A DNA stretch of 64,000 nucleotides from Oceanicaulis sp. HLUCCA04 (GTDB taxonomy: Bacteria > Pseudomonadota > Alphaproteobacteria > Caulobacterales > Maricaulaceae). How positions within the stretch are numbered: position 1 is the stretch's first letter; every line of letters begins with the position of its first letter. Below the pieces are notes generated by a model that was not told where the DNA came from, did no database searches, and worked only from the letters and a program-made list of their open reading frames with translations. The DNA lies in NCBI GenBank assembly GCA_001314625.1, contig LJSH01000001.1:434001-498000 (forward strand). The letters are read 5' to 3'. Positions 35,134-45,804 of this stretch are shown here, piece after piece. Position numbers and translations under genes: made by a program.

Positions 35134-36636
35134 ATGGCGATAGCGTCAGCGGATATCGACGCAGCGATTGCGCGCTGCGAGGCAGATGGACGCGTGCTGC
35201 TGACAGCTCAGCGTGTGGACGATCTGGAAAATCCGGTTTCGGCCTATCTGAAATTGTCGGCAGGAGTCCGGCACTCCTGTCTTCTGGAAAGTGTCGAGGG
35301 CGGCACCTATCGTGGCCGGTATTCCGCGATCGGGCTTGATCCCGACCTGATCTGGCAAAGCCGGAACGGAACGGCCTTCATCGCCCGCGCCAGCGGGTTC
35401 GAAGACGTGCCCGAGCACTTCGAGGGCGACGGAAAACCGCTGGATTCGCTAAAGCGCGTGCTGGCCCAGTCGGCTCTTGAGGTCCCTGACGCCCTGGCAC
35501 CCATCGCCGCCGGGATGTTTGGCTATCTCGGCTATGAGATGATCCGGCAGATCGAAAACCTGCCCTCGCTCGCACCCGCCGACCCGCTGGACACGCCGGA
35601 GGCTTTTCTTGTCCGGCCCCGCGTGGTGGTGGTTTTTGATGCCGTCCGCCAGGAAATACTGGCCGCTGCCCCTGCCCGCCTGTCGACGGGCGTCAGCGCC
35701 CGCCAGGCCGTCGAGGCCGCCGCGCGCCGGATTGATGCCGTCTTCGACCGGCTGGACGGTGCAGCGCCCGTGCGGCGGACCGCAGAGCCCGCACACCAGG
35801 CCGTAGAGCCGCAAAGCAATATGGCCGCGGCAGACTTCCACGCCAATGTGGACACGGCACGTCAATATATCCGCGCGGGCGATGCGTTCCAGATTGTCGC
35901 CAGCCAGCGTTTTTCCGCGCCTTTTCCCGCTCCGCCCTTTTCCCTCTATCGATCATTGCGGCGCACCAACCCATCGCCCTTCCTGTTCTTCTTTGACCTC
36001 GATGGATTTGCGATTGCAGGTTCCAGCCCGGAAATTCTCGTGCGGCTGCGCGACGGCACTGTCACCATGCGTCCCATTGCCGGAACACGCCCGCGCGGCG
36101 CCACGCCTGAAGAAGACAGCGCCAACGAGACTGAATTGCTGGCCGATCCCAAGGAGCGTGCCGAACACCTTATGTTGCTGGACCTTGGCCGGAATGATGT
36201 CGGCCGCGTCGCGAAGGCCGGCAGCGTGCGTGTGACCGAACGCGAAATCGTCGAGCGCTACAGCCATGTGATGCACATTGTCTCGAATGTCGAAGGCGAA
36301 CTGAACGCCGGCGAGGACGCGGTCTCGGCGCTGTTTGCAGGCTTTCCGGCCGGCACCGTGTCCGGCGCGCCAAAGGTTCGGGCGATGGAGATAATCGACG
36401 AGCTGGAACCCCACCGGCGTGGCATTTATGCGGGCGCAGTTGGCTATTTCGGCGCCGGCGGCGGCATGGATACGTGCATCGCGCTGAGAACGGCCATCAT
36501 CAAGGATGGCGTGATGCATGTGCAGGCCGGTGCCGGGATCGTGCTGGATTCCGACCCGGAAGCAGAACGCATGGAAACCGTCAACAAGGCCAAGGCCCTG
36601 TTCCGGGCCGCGTCGGAAGCCTGGCGGTTCAGCTAG
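35134..36636 (+). CDS. trpE: Anthranilate synthase component I
   Basis: Converts chorismate to anthranilate with ammonia from TrpG. 500 aa. N-terminal domain with HSCLLESVEGG (feedback-site region, LLES). Chorismate-binding domain: DAFQIVASQRFSAPF, NPSPFLFFFDLDGFAIAGSSPEILV, PIAGTRPRG, LMLLDLGRNDVGRV, VMHIVSNVEGEL, FPAGTVSGAPKVRAME, and QAGAGIVLDSDPEAE. The stop overlaps the opposing deacetylase gene by 8 bp. trpGDC lies about 1 kb away beyond that gene, so trpE is separated from its partner. Confidence 0.97.
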   Translation: MAIASADIDAAIARCEADGRVLLTAQRVDDLENPVSAYLKLSAGVRHSCLLESVEGGTYRGRYSAIGLDPDLIWQSRNGTAFIARASGFEDVPEHFEGDGKPLDSLKRVLAQSALEVPDALAPIAAGMFGYLGYEMIRQIENLPSLAPADPLDTPEAFLVRPRVVVVFDAVRQEILAAAPARLSTGVSARQAVEAAARRIDAVFDRLDGAAPVRRTAEPAHQAVEPQSNMAAADFHANVDTARQYIRAGDAFQIVASQRFSAPFPAPPFSLYRSLRRTNPSPFLFFFDLDGFAIAGSSPEILVRLRDGTVTMRPIAGTRPRGATPEEDSANETELLADPKERAEHLMLLDLGRNDVGRVAKAGSVRVTEREIVERYSHVMHIVSNVEGELNAGEDAVSALFAGFPAGTVSGAPKVRAMEIIDELEPHRRGIYAGAVGYFGAGGGMDTCIALRTAIIKDGVMHVQAGAGIVLDSDPEAERMETVNKAKALFRAASEAWRFS

Positions 36637-37531
36637 CCTGCATCCGCGTGCGGGCCTCGGCCAGCCGCGAAACGGTGACCAGTTCCACCCCTGCCGCCTC
36701 GGCGCGCGCCGCCAGTCCTTCAAGGGCCGTGATCGTCATCGCGTGAGGATGGCCAATCGCGATCGCAGAACCCGATTGACGCGCACGCTGCAGCGCCTCT
36801 TCAATCGCGGCGTCAATCGCCTCAGGCGAGCGCACATGGTCCAGAAACACATCGCGGCGCAGCGCGGTCAGCCCGGACTGCGCTGCCATACCGGCCGCAA
36901 CACTGCCCGGATGGGTGAGGGAATCGACAAATACCAGCCCTGAAGACTGAAGCGCGGAGAACACGCGCGCCATTGCAGCACGGTCGGCTGTCATGGCGCT
37001 GCCCATATGGTTGTTCAGCCCGGTAGCCCCTGGCACCCGCGACAGCGCCCAGCGCACGCGCCGCGCTATCTCCTCGGCGCCGTGCGCCCGCAACAGCGCA
37101 TTCGGGCCCGGATCGGCCAGCCCGACCGGTTCCATCGGCATGTGGACAAACACTTCCAGCCCGGCCTGCGTAGCTGCGCGGGCAATGTCGGGCGCGGCCT
37201 CGGCAAACGGCAGGATGGAGAGCGTCACCGGCACGCCGCTGGCAATCAGGGTCTCGGCGACCGCCCTGTCAGGACCGATATCATCGAGTATCACCGCCAG
37301 CATGGGACGCGCGGGCACAAGCGGTGCTGGATCAAGGCCTGGTTCGGCGCTGGTCTCAGGTTGGGCAGCCGGAACTTCGACAATCGGCGCATTCTGCTCA
37401 CCGGCAGCGTTCAAGGCCGCCGGCAGATCGTCATCGCGGCTGCCAAGCTGAAACGCCATACCGGCAAGCAGCAGCATCGCCGCAGCGGCGGCGCTGGCCA
37501 TATGGATGACGCTGGTAGCGGGCGAAGACAT
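36629..37531 (-). CDS. Divergent polysaccharide deacetylase family protein (YibQ-like)
   Basis: 300 aa. One N-terminal hydrophobic segment (about 9-28) anchors or exports it; a Pro/Ala-rich linker follows; from about residue 75 the NodB-like fold: MLAVILDDIGPDRAVAETLI, VTLSILPFAEAAPDIARAA, EVFVHMPMEPVG, DPGPNALL, GATGLNNHMGSAMT, FVDSLTHP, AIAIGHPHAMTITAL. The Asp-Asp and His residues suggest a metal site, but the substrate is unknown. The open frame continues to 38245 across trpG, where its translation looks like noise; ATG 37531 is the likely start. It is opposed to trpE and divergent from trpG. Confidence 0.88.
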   Translation of the reverse strand: MSSPATSVIHMASAAAAAMLLLAGMAFQLGSRDDDLPAALNAAGEQNAPIVEVPAAQPETSAEPGLDPAPLVPARPMLAVILDDIGPDRAVAETLIASGVPVTLSILPFAEAAPDIARAATQAGLEVFVHMPMEPVGLADPGPNALLRAHGAEEIARRVRWALSRVPGATGLNNHMGSAMTADRAAMARVFSALQSSGLVFVDSLTHPGSVAAGMAAQSGLTALRRDVFLDHVRSPEAIDAAIEEALQRARQSGSAIAIGHPHAMTITALEGLAARAEAAGVELVTVSRLAEARTRMQAS

Positions 37532-37624
37532 CAAAATGATGCATAAGGTGAGTCGCAAGCGTTGGCGGCTACCCGTTGCCCGACTAGATTGACTTCGCCG
37601 CGCCGCAATATGGACCTTTCGGGC

Positions 37625-38212
37625 ATGCTGCTCATCATCGACAATTACGACAGCTTCACCTTCAACCTGGTCCATTATTTCCAGGAGCTGGGGGCGCATA
37701 CGCGCGTGATCCGCAACGATGTCATGAGCGCGCCGCAGGCACTGGCGCTCGGTGCCGATGCGATTGTGCTGTCGCCAGGACCGTGTGACCCGGATCGCGC
37801 GGGCATCTGCCTCGATGTGCTGCGTCAGGCACCGGCAGGGCTTCCCATTCTGGGCGTGTGCCTGGGCCATCAGGCGATGGGGCAGGTCTATGGCGGCAAG
37901 GTTGTTCAGGCCCGCCAGATCATGCACGGCAAGACCAGCCCCATTACCCATGACGGCACGGGGGTGTTTGCCGGACTGCCCTCCCCGTTCGAGGCCACGC
38001 GCTATCATTCGCTGGCCGTTGACCTGCCAGAAGGCAGCGACCTGCTGGTCAATGCGCGCACGGCTGACGGCGAGATCATGGGGCTGCGCCACCGCACCCG
38101 TCCGGTTCATGGCGTCCAGTTTCACCCCGAATCCATCGCCTCGCAGCACGGCCACGAGGTGCTGAAAAACTTCCTGAACGAGATCCCGCGCGCGACGGGC
38201 AAAGCGGCATGA
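37625..38212 (+). CDS. trpG: Anthranilate synthase component II (glutamine amidotransferase)
   Basis: Supplies ammonia to TrpE. 196 aa class I amidotransferase: IDNYDSFTFNLVHYFQELG, VLSPGPCDPD, nucleophile C79 in GVCLGHQAMGQVYGG, and the His-Glu pair in GVQFHPESI. Sequences allowing dual use as PabA are possible; no pabB is in the window. ATGs at 37610 and 37625 are both usable; I choose 37625 because homologues start MLLIIDNYDSF. Divergent from the deacetylase with about 93 bp between starts. Confidence 0.95.
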   Translation: MLLIIDNYDSFTFNLVHYFQELGAHTRVIRNDVMSAPQALALGADAIVLSPGPCDPDRAGICLDVLRQAPAGLPILGVCLGHQAMGQVYGGKVVQARQIMHGKTSPITHDGTGVFAGLPSPFEATRYHSLAVDLPEGSDLLVNARTADGEIMGLRHRTRPVHGVQFHPESIASQHGHEVLKNFLNEIPRATGKAA

Positions 38213-39225
38213 GCGCGATGCGTCCGGCCATTGCCGCCCTGGCAAGCGGGCGGTTGCCCGCGCCTGAAGCGCTGGAGGCGGCCTTCGACGCGCTGATGGA
38301 GGGCGAAGCCGATACAGCAGAGATTGGCGGCTTTCTGATCGGTCTTGCGGCCGTTGGCGAAAGCCCCGCCGTTCTGGCCACGGGCGCGCGCGCCATGCGC
38401 GCCCGTATGCGCCCCGTCACCGCGCCTGAAAACGCCATCGATACGTGCGGCACGGGCGGCGATGCGCGCGGCACCTGGAACATCTCCACAGCCGCCGCCA
38501 TCGTCGCGGCGGGTGCAGGCGCGATCGTCGCCAAGCACGGCAACAAGGCCGCCTCGTCGAAATCCGGTTCTGCCGAGGTTCTGGAATCGTGCGGCATCAA
38601 TCTGATGGCCACGCCTGACCAGATCGAGCGGGCTCTGCGCGAGGCTGGTGTTGCCTTCCTGTTCGCGCAGGCTCATCACGGCGCAGTGCGCCATGTTGCC
38701 CCGGCCCGCAAGACGCTGGGCGTGCGCACCGTGTTCAACCTGCTTGGGCCGCTCTCAAACCCGGCAGGAACCCGGCGCCAGTTGCTCGGTGTGTTCGACC
38801 GGCGCTGGCTGGTGCCGATGGCCGAAGCGCTTCGCGATCTGGGGGCGCAGCGGGCGTGGATTGTTCACGGCGCAGACGGGCTTGACGAGATCACCACCAC
38901 CGATGTGACCCATGTAGCCAGCCTGGAAGCCGATGGCAGCATACGCGAGTTTACATTATCGCCGAAGGATGCCGGCTTGCCCCGCGCCAGCCTTGATGAT
39001 CTGAAAGGCGGTGAGCCGAAAGAAAATGCCGCTGCACTGCACCGCCTGCTCGACGGCGAAGCAGGTGCGTATCGCGACATCGTCCTTCTCAATGCCAGCG
39101 CTGCGCTGGTGCTCGCAGGCCAGGCGGACGGGCTGAAAGACGCCGTGCGGCTGGCGGCAGATGCGATTGATGATGGCCGCGCAAAAGCCACGCTTGAACA
39201 GCTTGTCCAGATTACAAACGCCTGA
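38209..39225 (+). CDS. trpD: Anthranilate phosphoribosyltransferase
   Basis: Adds phosphoribose from PRPP to anthranilate. 338 aa. PRPP/Mg site DTCGTGGDARGTWNIST, GNKAASSKSGSAEVLE, AQAHHGAVRHVAPARKTLGVRTVFNLLGPLSNPA, and DGLDEIT. The ATG overlaps the trpG stop (ATGA), so G and D are translationally coupled. Confidence 0.98.
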   Translation: MSAMRPAIAALASGRLPAPEALEAAFDALMEGEADTAEIGGFLIGLAAVGESPAVLATGARAMRARMRPVTAPENAIDTCGTGGDARGTWNISTAAAIVAAGAGAIVAKHGNKAASSKSGSAEVLESCGINLMATPDQIERALREAGVAFLFAQAHHGAVRHVAPARKTLGVRTVFNLLGPLSNPAGTRRQLLGVFDRRWLVPMAEALRDLGAQRAWIVHGADGLDEITTTDVTHVASLEADGSIREFTLSPKDAGLPRASLDDLKGGEPKENAAALHRLLDGEAGAYRDIVLLNASAALVLAGQADGLKDAVRLAADAIDDGRAKATLEQLVQITNA

Positions 39226-39237
39226 GGAATACCGCCC

Positions 39238-40032
39238 ATGAGCGACACGCTGGCGCGCATCGGCGCCTATAAACGCGCTGACACGGCGCGCCGCAAGGCG
39301 CAGACCAGCTATGCGGACATGTCTGCGCAGGCGCACACGGCGCCGCCTGTGCGCGGCTTTCTCGAGCAATTGCGTAAACGTCAGGCCGTCGACGGGCTGG
39401 CGCTGATTGCCGAGGTCAAGAAGGCGAGCCCGTCGCGCGGGCTGATCCGCGCCGATTTCAACCCGCCTGCCCTCGCGCACGCCTATGAGGCAGGTGGTGC
39501 GACCTGTCTTTCCGTTCTTACCGATACGGAGAGCTTTCAGGGCGCCGATGAGCACCTTGTCGCGGCTCGTGCTGCCGTGGCTTTGCCCGTCCTGCGCAAG
39601 GATTTCCTCTACGATGCGTGGCAGGTCGCCGAGGCCCGCGCACTGGGCGCGGACTGCATCCTCGTCATCATGGCGGCAGTGGACGATGCCCTTGCCGCAG
39701 ACCTGGTGGCCGAGGCCACGCACTGGAATATGGATGCGCTAATCGAAGTGCATGACCGCAGCGAGCTGGAACGCGCGCTGAACCTGCCCTCGCCGCTGGT
39801 CGGGATCAATAACCGCAATCTTCGCACTTTCGACGTCTCGCTTGAGACATTCGAGAGCTTGAGCGCCGATGTTCCCGCCGACCGCTTTCTGGTGGCGGAA
39901 AGCGGGATTTCTACCCCGGATGATGCCATGCGGGTGAAACATTCCGGCGCCGGTGCGTTGCTGGTCGGCGAGAGCCTGATGCGCCAGGACGATGTCACCG
40001 CTGCGGTGAGAACGCTGATGAATTTCGCCTGA
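39238..40032 (+). CDS. trpC: Indole-3-glycerol phosphate synthase
   Basis: Ring closure to indoleglycerol phosphate. 264-aa barrel enzyme: [19 protein letters not shown] (catalytic Lys), [70 protein letters not shown], and LLVGESLMR. It is not fused to trpF. 12 bp after trpD. In many alphaproteobacteria moaC and moeA come next; here lexA follows at once. Confidence 0.97.
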   Translation: MSDTLARIGAYKRADTARRKAQTSYADMSAQAHTAPPVRGFLEQLRKRQAVDGLALIAEVKKASPSRGLIRADFNPPALAHAYEAGGATCLSVLTDTESFQGADEHLVAARAAVALPVLRKDFLYDAWQVAEARALGADCILVIMAAVDDALAADLVAEATHWNMDALIEVHDRSELERALNLPSPLVGINNRNLRTFDVSLETFESLSADVPADRFLVAESGISTPDDAMRVKHSGAGALLVGESLMRQDDVTAAVRTLMNFA

Positions 40033-40046
40033 CTATACAGACGGAC

Positions 40047-40075
40047 TTGACGCACTTGCGGAACAGGCATAGAAC
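40047..40075 (+). promoter_or_regulatory. lexA promoter
   Basis: TTGACG (40047-40052), 17-bp spacer, TAGAAC (40070-40075), 53 bp before the lexA ATG. The LexA box overlaps the spacer and -10 element. Confidence 0.65.
40061..40075 (+). promoter_or_regulatory. LexA (SOS) box
   Basis: GAAC-AGGCATA-GAAC is the exact GAAC-N7-GAAC form (reverse complement GTTC-N7-GTTC), the established LexA site in alphaproteobacteria. Its overlap with the -10 hexamer indicates that LexA represses its own gene. Confidence 0.85.
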
Positions 40076-40127
40076 AAACCGTGTCTTTTCCGGCTTTGTT
40101 CCTGCTTTCTGGAGTTCAGATCCCCTC

Positions 40128-40799
40128 ATGCTGACCCGCAAACAACACGAGCTTTTGCTCTTCATCCACAAGCGTCTGTCAGAAGATGGCGTATCCCCTT
40201 CCTTTGATGAAATGAAAGAGGCCCTTCAGCTCGCCTCCAAGTCCGGTGTCCACCGGCTTGTCAGCGCGCTGGAGGAGCGCGGCTTTATACGCCGACTGGC
40301 GCACAGGGCGCGGGCGCTGGAAGTGCTCAAAATGCCCGATTCGTCGGCGCCTCAACTCGCCGCCGCAACCAATGTGGTCAGCGGCAATTTCGCCCGCCGG
40401 GATATGGAAACCGATTCTGTCGATGTCCCGCTGCTGGGCAAGATCGCCGCCGGTGTGCCTATCGAGGCTATCCAGCACGAAACAGACCGCTTCGGTGTTC
40501 CGTCACAGATGGTCTCCTCTGGTGAGCATTTCGCGCTGGAAGTAGAGGGCGATTCCATGATCGAGGCCGGCATTCTCGATGGCGACTATGTGATTATCCG
40601 GCGCGGCGATACGGCCAATAGCGGCGAGATTGTCGTGGCACTGGTCGATAACGAGGAAGCCACCTTAAAGCGCCTGCGCCGCAAGGGTGGCTCCATCGCA
40701 CTGGAAGCCGCCAACCCGGCGTATGAAACGCGCATTTTCGGGCCGGACCGCGTGAAGGTTCAGGGCCGTCTGGTCGGGCTTATCCGCCGCTATCACTGA
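40128..40799 (+). CDS. lexA: SOS repressor LexA
   Basis: 223 aa. N-terminal winged HTH ([38 protein letters not shown]). C-terminal S24 peptidase domain: cleavage site A108-G109 (GKIAAGVP), catalytic S143 (EGDSMIEAG) and K181 (ATLKRL). Self-cleavage upon RecA activation derepresses SOS genes. The frame is open to TTG 40047 but that codon is the -35 element; ATG 40128 matches homologues and has GGAG upstream, though at a long distance. Preceded by its own SOS box. Confidence 0.98.
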   Translation: MLTRKQHELLLFIHKRLSEDGVSPSFDEMKEALQLASKSGVHRLVSALEERGFIRRLAHRARALEVLKMPDSSAPQLAAATNVVSGNFARRDMETDSVDVPLLGKIAAGVPIEAIQHETDRFGVPSQMVSSGEHFALEVEGDSMIEAGILDGDYVIIRRGDTANSGEIVVALVDNEEATLKRLRRKGGSIALEAANPAYETRIFGPDRVKVQGRLVGLIRRYH

Positions 40800-40811
40800 G
40801 CGCTCTGCCCG

Positions 40812-42962
40812 TCAGATGCCGCGCGCCCAGACGCGCGCAGCGCTTGAGTCCTGCGCGCCGCGAAGCCGGGTGATCCGGCCGTCGCGCACCCAGAACTCCG
40901 CGCTGCCCAGCTCGGCGCGGGCAGGGTCGTCAAGAATGGGCACGGCGCAGCGCCGTTTCAGCCATTGGCTGACAGTGCCGCGCGCGATTACCAGATCGGC
41001 CCGGGTGCAATCCTCCTCCAGCGAGGCGGGATGTTCGCTGACTGCCACGCGCAAGCCTTCGGCGGTCACGATCATACAGCCCAGCCGATCGCAGGCATGG
41101 TCCCCGCGCGCAACGGACGACAGACCGGTGCCAGCACGCTGGAGCAGAACACCTACTTCAAACCGGCCGCGCCGGCGGTCACTGACATCCCAGTCTCCGG
41201 CTTCGCCCGTTTGTGTGTCAGCACTGCGCGAGACGAGTACGCCTGACGACGTAATCATCATGTCCGGGGGTGATTGAAGCGCCCACATGGACAGGGCGCA
41301 TGCAGCAAACGGCACCCCGGCAAGGCGCACCAGTCCGCGCCCCAGCGTCGCCAGGGCAAATCCCGTCGCATAGAGGCCCAGCACAATTCCGGCAGGTGCC
41401 AGTGCGGGCATGGCCGCGCCGGGACGCGCCGCCGTCCATTCGGCGATCGCCAGCACGACGTCCATGCCTGCCGCGCTGACTTGAAGCGGCAGTGCCTCCA
41501 GGCCGAAGGGCGTCAGCAGCAGTCCGACCACGCCCGCAGGCATCACCCAGAAGCTGAACACGGGCATCGCGGCCAGATTGGCGCCAAACCCATAGACGGC
41601 CATGCGCTGGAAATGAAACGCCGCAAACAGGCCGGTTGCACTGCCCGCCACCAGGCTAGTGACGGCCAGTCCGGCAAACGCCGCCTGTATGCGGGCAAAC
41701 CAGCCATAGTCGGCAAGTTCGCGGGTCATGCGCCATCGCTGCCAGCCTTCATACACCGCGATCAGCGCCGCAGTGGCGGCAAAGCTCATCTGGAAGCCCG
41801 GTTCGATAACGCTTTGCGGATCCAGCGCGATGACGATGAGCGCGGCAAGAACCAAAGACTGAAACGACACCGCCCGGCGGCCAATCAGAATGGCGGTAAA
41901 CATCACAGCCGCCATGACAAACGCGCGCTGGGTGGACACTGCGCCGCCCGACAGCAGCAGATATCCCAGCGCAGCGATCAAGGCGATCACTGCGGCGGGC
42001 TTGCGCGGATCATGCGCACGCGCGAACGGTTCAATGGCTGAGAACAGCCAGCGCAAGGCGAAGAAGATTCCACCCGCCAGCAAGGCCATATGCATTCCGG
42101 AAATCGCCAGCAGGTGACCAAGCCCGGAAAGCCGCAAGGCCTCGGCGTGCGCTTCGGTGACACCGGAACGGTCTCCGGTCAGCAGCGCTGATATCACCGG
42201 GCCGGAGTTGGGCCCTGCGGTATCTGATATCCGTTGCGACAGGCGCCAACGCCATCCGAGAAACGCGCGCATCGCCTCATTGCCGGAAATCACGTCCGGC
42301 TGCGGCTGCGTGATCGAGTATCCCGTCAGCGCAATGCGCTGATACCAGGCCGCCCTTGCCCCGTCATATCCGCCGGCCGCTGCCGGGCCACGCGGATGCG
42401 ACAGCACCGCGCTCACGCTGATCGCGTCGCCGGGAGCCAGCGTTTCGGTGTTGATTCTCAGACGGACCCGGTAGGGCGGCGTTTCCGTCCGTTGAAGTTC
42501 CCAAACTCGTAAAACCACGCGCCCGGACCGGCCCCGGCGTTCTATGCGCTCAACCCAGCCGGTCACCGTTCGCGCGCGGTCGGACACCTCGATATCGGGC
42601 GGAGCCAGCGAAAGCGTCCGGCCTTGCATGTGCGCATGACCGGCGAACGCACACGCGCCGAGCACGGCCGCAGCCAGCAATGCTGGACGGGCCGTCAGGA
42701 CCGGAACGGCCGCAAGAGCCAGAAAAGCAGTGGCCCAGAAGGCCATGACCAGCCAGCCGGGCGGTTCAACCGGTCCGGCCAGATAAACGGCCGCGCCCAG
42801 ACCGGCGGCCAGTGGCGCCCACAGGATCAGATCTGCGGCCCGGACCGCGCGCGAGGGCAGAAGTGGCTTCAGCCAGCGATACACAGCCGCGCGTTCGGCG
42901 CCGGAAACCGGGCTCCGGCCCCGCCTGATTGACGCCAAGACCGCGCGTGCATATCGGCGCAT
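40812..42962 (-). CDS. comEC: ComEC/Rec2-type DNA uptake channel protein
   Basis: 716 aa. N-terminal TM helices (about 38-105), a DUF4131-type OB-like soluble region (about 105-230, SDRARTVTGWVERIERRGRSG), then the competence core with LSGLGHLLAISGMHMALLAGGIFFALRW, the ComEC signature, and many TM helices to about 555. The last ~150 residues resemble the place of the metallo-beta-lactamase domain but lack an HxHxDH motif, as is common in alphaproteobacterial ComEC. It would move single-stranded DNA across the inner membrane. The ATG is preceded by AGGTGG. Convergent with lexA. Confidence 0.9.
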   Translation of the reverse strand: MRRYARAVLASIRRGRSPVSGAERAAVYRWLKPLLPSRAVRAADLILWAPLAAGLGAAVYLAGPVEPPGWLVMAFWATAFLALAAVPVLTARPALLAAAVLGACAFAGHAHMQGRTLSLAPPDIEVSDRARTVTGWVERIERRGRSGRVVLRVWELQRTETPPYRVRLRINTETLAPGDAISVSAVLSHPRGPAAAGGYDGARAAWYQRIALTGYSITQPQPDVISGNEAMRAFLGWRWRLSQRISDTAGPNSGPVISALLTGDRSGVTEAHAEALRLSGLGHLLAISGMHMALLAGGIFFALRWLFSAIEPFARAHDPRKPAAVIALIAALGYLLLSGGAVSTQRAFVMAAVMFTAILIGRRAVSFQSLVLAALIVIALDPQSVIEPGFQMSFAATAALIAVYEGWQRWRMTRELADYGWFARIQAAFAGLAVTSLVAGSATGLFAAFHFQRMAVYGFGANLAAMPVFSFWVMPAGVVGLLLTPFGLEALPLQVSAAGMDVVLAIAEWTAARPGAAMPALAPAGIVLGLYATGFALATLGRGLVRLAGVPFAACALSMWALQSPPDMMITSSGVLVSRSADTQTGEAGDWDVSDRRRGRFEVGVLLQRAGTGLSSVARGDHACDRLGCMIVTAEGLRVAVSEHPASLEEDCTRADLVIARGTVSQWLKRRCAVPILDDPARAELGSAEFWVRDGRITRLRGAQDSSAARVWARGI

Positions 42963-43007
42963 GCAGCCACCTGTGTTGTCACTTCATCAGGCACACTATC
43001 TCTTTAC

Positions 43008-44465
43008 ATGCCTAACATGCTAATCATCCCGCCTACTTCGCAGCGCAGCAAATCCTCGCACGTGCAAAACAGACAAGAAATCATCACGCGCTTCGCGCCG
43101 TCGCCTACAGGCTACCTCCATATCGGCGGAGCCCGTACTGCGTTGTTCAACTATCTGTTCGCGCGCAAATCCGGCGGCCAGTTCAAGCTGCGTATCGAGG
43201 ACACCGACCGAGAACGCTCCACCACTCAGGCTGTCGACGCGATTCTGGCCGGCATGCGCTGGCTGGGTCTGGACTGGGATGGCGATGCGGTTTCCCAGCA
43301 TGCACGCGCTGACCGTCACCGCGAAATCGCCGAGGCGCTGATCGCTGAAGGAAAAGCTTTCCGCTGCTACTGCACCGCCGAGGAAGTGGAAAAGCTGCGC
43401 GCAGACGCGTTCGCTGAGGGGCGTGCCTTGCGTTCACCCTGGCGCGATGGAGGAACAGCGCCCGATGACCGGCGCTTTACCGTGCGCTTTCGCGCACCGG
43501 ACACAGATGTGGTTCTGGACGATGCCGTTCAGGGCGAGGTGCGCTGGGCCGCCAAGGAGTTTGATGACCTCATTCTCCTTCGAGCCGACGGCAACCCGAC
43601 CTATAATCTCGCGGTTGTGGTTGATGACCATGATATGGGCGTGACGCACGTCATCCGCGGTGACGACCATCTGGTGAACGCCGCCCGTCAGGCCCAGCTT
43701 TACGACGCGATGGACTGGCCACGCCCGGTGTTTGCCCACATACCGCTCATTCACGGGCCGGACGGCAAGAAGCTGTCCAAACGCCATGGCGCGCTGGGTG
43801 CCGACGCCTATCGCGACATGGGCTATCTGCCCGAAGGCCTGCGCAATTATCTCGCGCGCCTCGGCTGGAGCCATGGCGACCAGGAATTGTTCAGCGATTC
43901 CGAGCTGATAGAGGCGTTCTCGTTGGACGGTCTCAACAAGGCCCCGGCGCGGCTGGATTTCGACAAGATGGCATTTGTGAACCATCACCATCTGCGTCTC
44001 GCCGATAACGCGCGCCTTCTGGCCTTGCTCACGAAGCGTCTGGAAGGCCAGAGCACACTGGTCGATGGCGCGGTCGCGAACGCACGGTTAACGCCTGCCA
44101 TGGATATGCTGAAAGAGCGTTCAAAAACGCTCGCCGAAATGGAAACACAGGCTTATTTTCTGATCCGCAAGCGCCCGTTCCAGATTGATGAGGCATCGGG
44201 CAAGCACCTGTCCTCTGACGCGCTTGAGCGGCTGTCACGCCTGCGCGATGCGCTCTCCGCGCACCATGAGTGGGATGCAGACTCGCTGGGCGGGCTGCTC
44301 AAGGACTTCGCCGAAGCCGAAGGGGTGGGCTTTGGAAAGATCGGACAGCCGCTGCGCGCGGCACTGACGGGCGGCGCACCCGCGCCGGATATGAGCCTTG
44401 TCCTTGCCCTTCTGGGCCGGGACGAAACGATTGCCAGGCTGGATGACCAGATCAGCCCGGCCTGA
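43008..44465 (+). CDS. gltX: Glutamyl-tRNA synthetase
   Basis: Class I synthetase, 485 aa. ITRFAPSPTGYLHIGGARTALFN (HIGH motif variant HIGG), IEDTDRERST, VTHVIRGDDHLVN, HIPLIHGPDGKKLSKRHGA (KMSKS variant), and a C-terminal anticodon-binding helical domain. Alphaproteobacteria often have two copies, one of them charging tRNA-Gln; only one is in view. ATG 43008 and ATG 43017 are both possible and neither has a clear Shine-Dalgarno sequence; the first ~24 residues precede the conserved core. 45 bp separate it from the divergent comEC start. Confidence 0.95.
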   Translation: MPNMLIIPPTSQRSKSSHVQNRQEIITRFAPSPTGYLHIGGARTALFNYLFARKSGGQFKLRIEDTDRERSTTQAVDAILAGMRWLGLDWDGDAVSQHARADRHREIAEALIAEGKAFRCYCTAEEVEKLRADAFAEGRALRSPWRDGGTAPDDRRFTVRFRAPDTDVVLDDAVQGEVRWAAKEFDDLILLRADGNPTYNLAVVVDDHDMGVTHVIRGDDHLVNAARQAQLYDAMDWPRPVFAHIPLIHGPDGKKLSKRHGALGADAYRDMGYLPEGLRNYLARLGWSHGDQELFSDSELIEAFSLDGLNKAPARLDFDKMAFVNHHHLRLADNARLLALLTKRLEGQSTLVDGAVANARLTPAMDMLKERSKTLAEMETQAYFLIRKRPFQIDEASGKHLSSDALERLSRLRDALSAHHEWDADSLGGLLKDFAEAEGVGFGKIGQPLRAALTGGAPAPDMSLVLALLGRDETIARLDDQISPA

Positions 44466-44496
44466 CCATACCTAAAGATGTAAAGGGATTGGACCG

Positions 44497-45801
<1,305 letters not shown>

Positions 45802-45804
45802 GTT

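Noticed and set aside
37532-38245. N-terminal extension of the polysaccharide deacetylase frame across trpG
   Set aside because: It covers trpG on the opposite strand, reads like noise, and the signal-anchor segment begins right after ATG 37531.
42976-43002. Promoter-like TTGTCA...TATCTC before gltX
   Set aside because: The spacer is only 15 bp, so support is too weak to list it.
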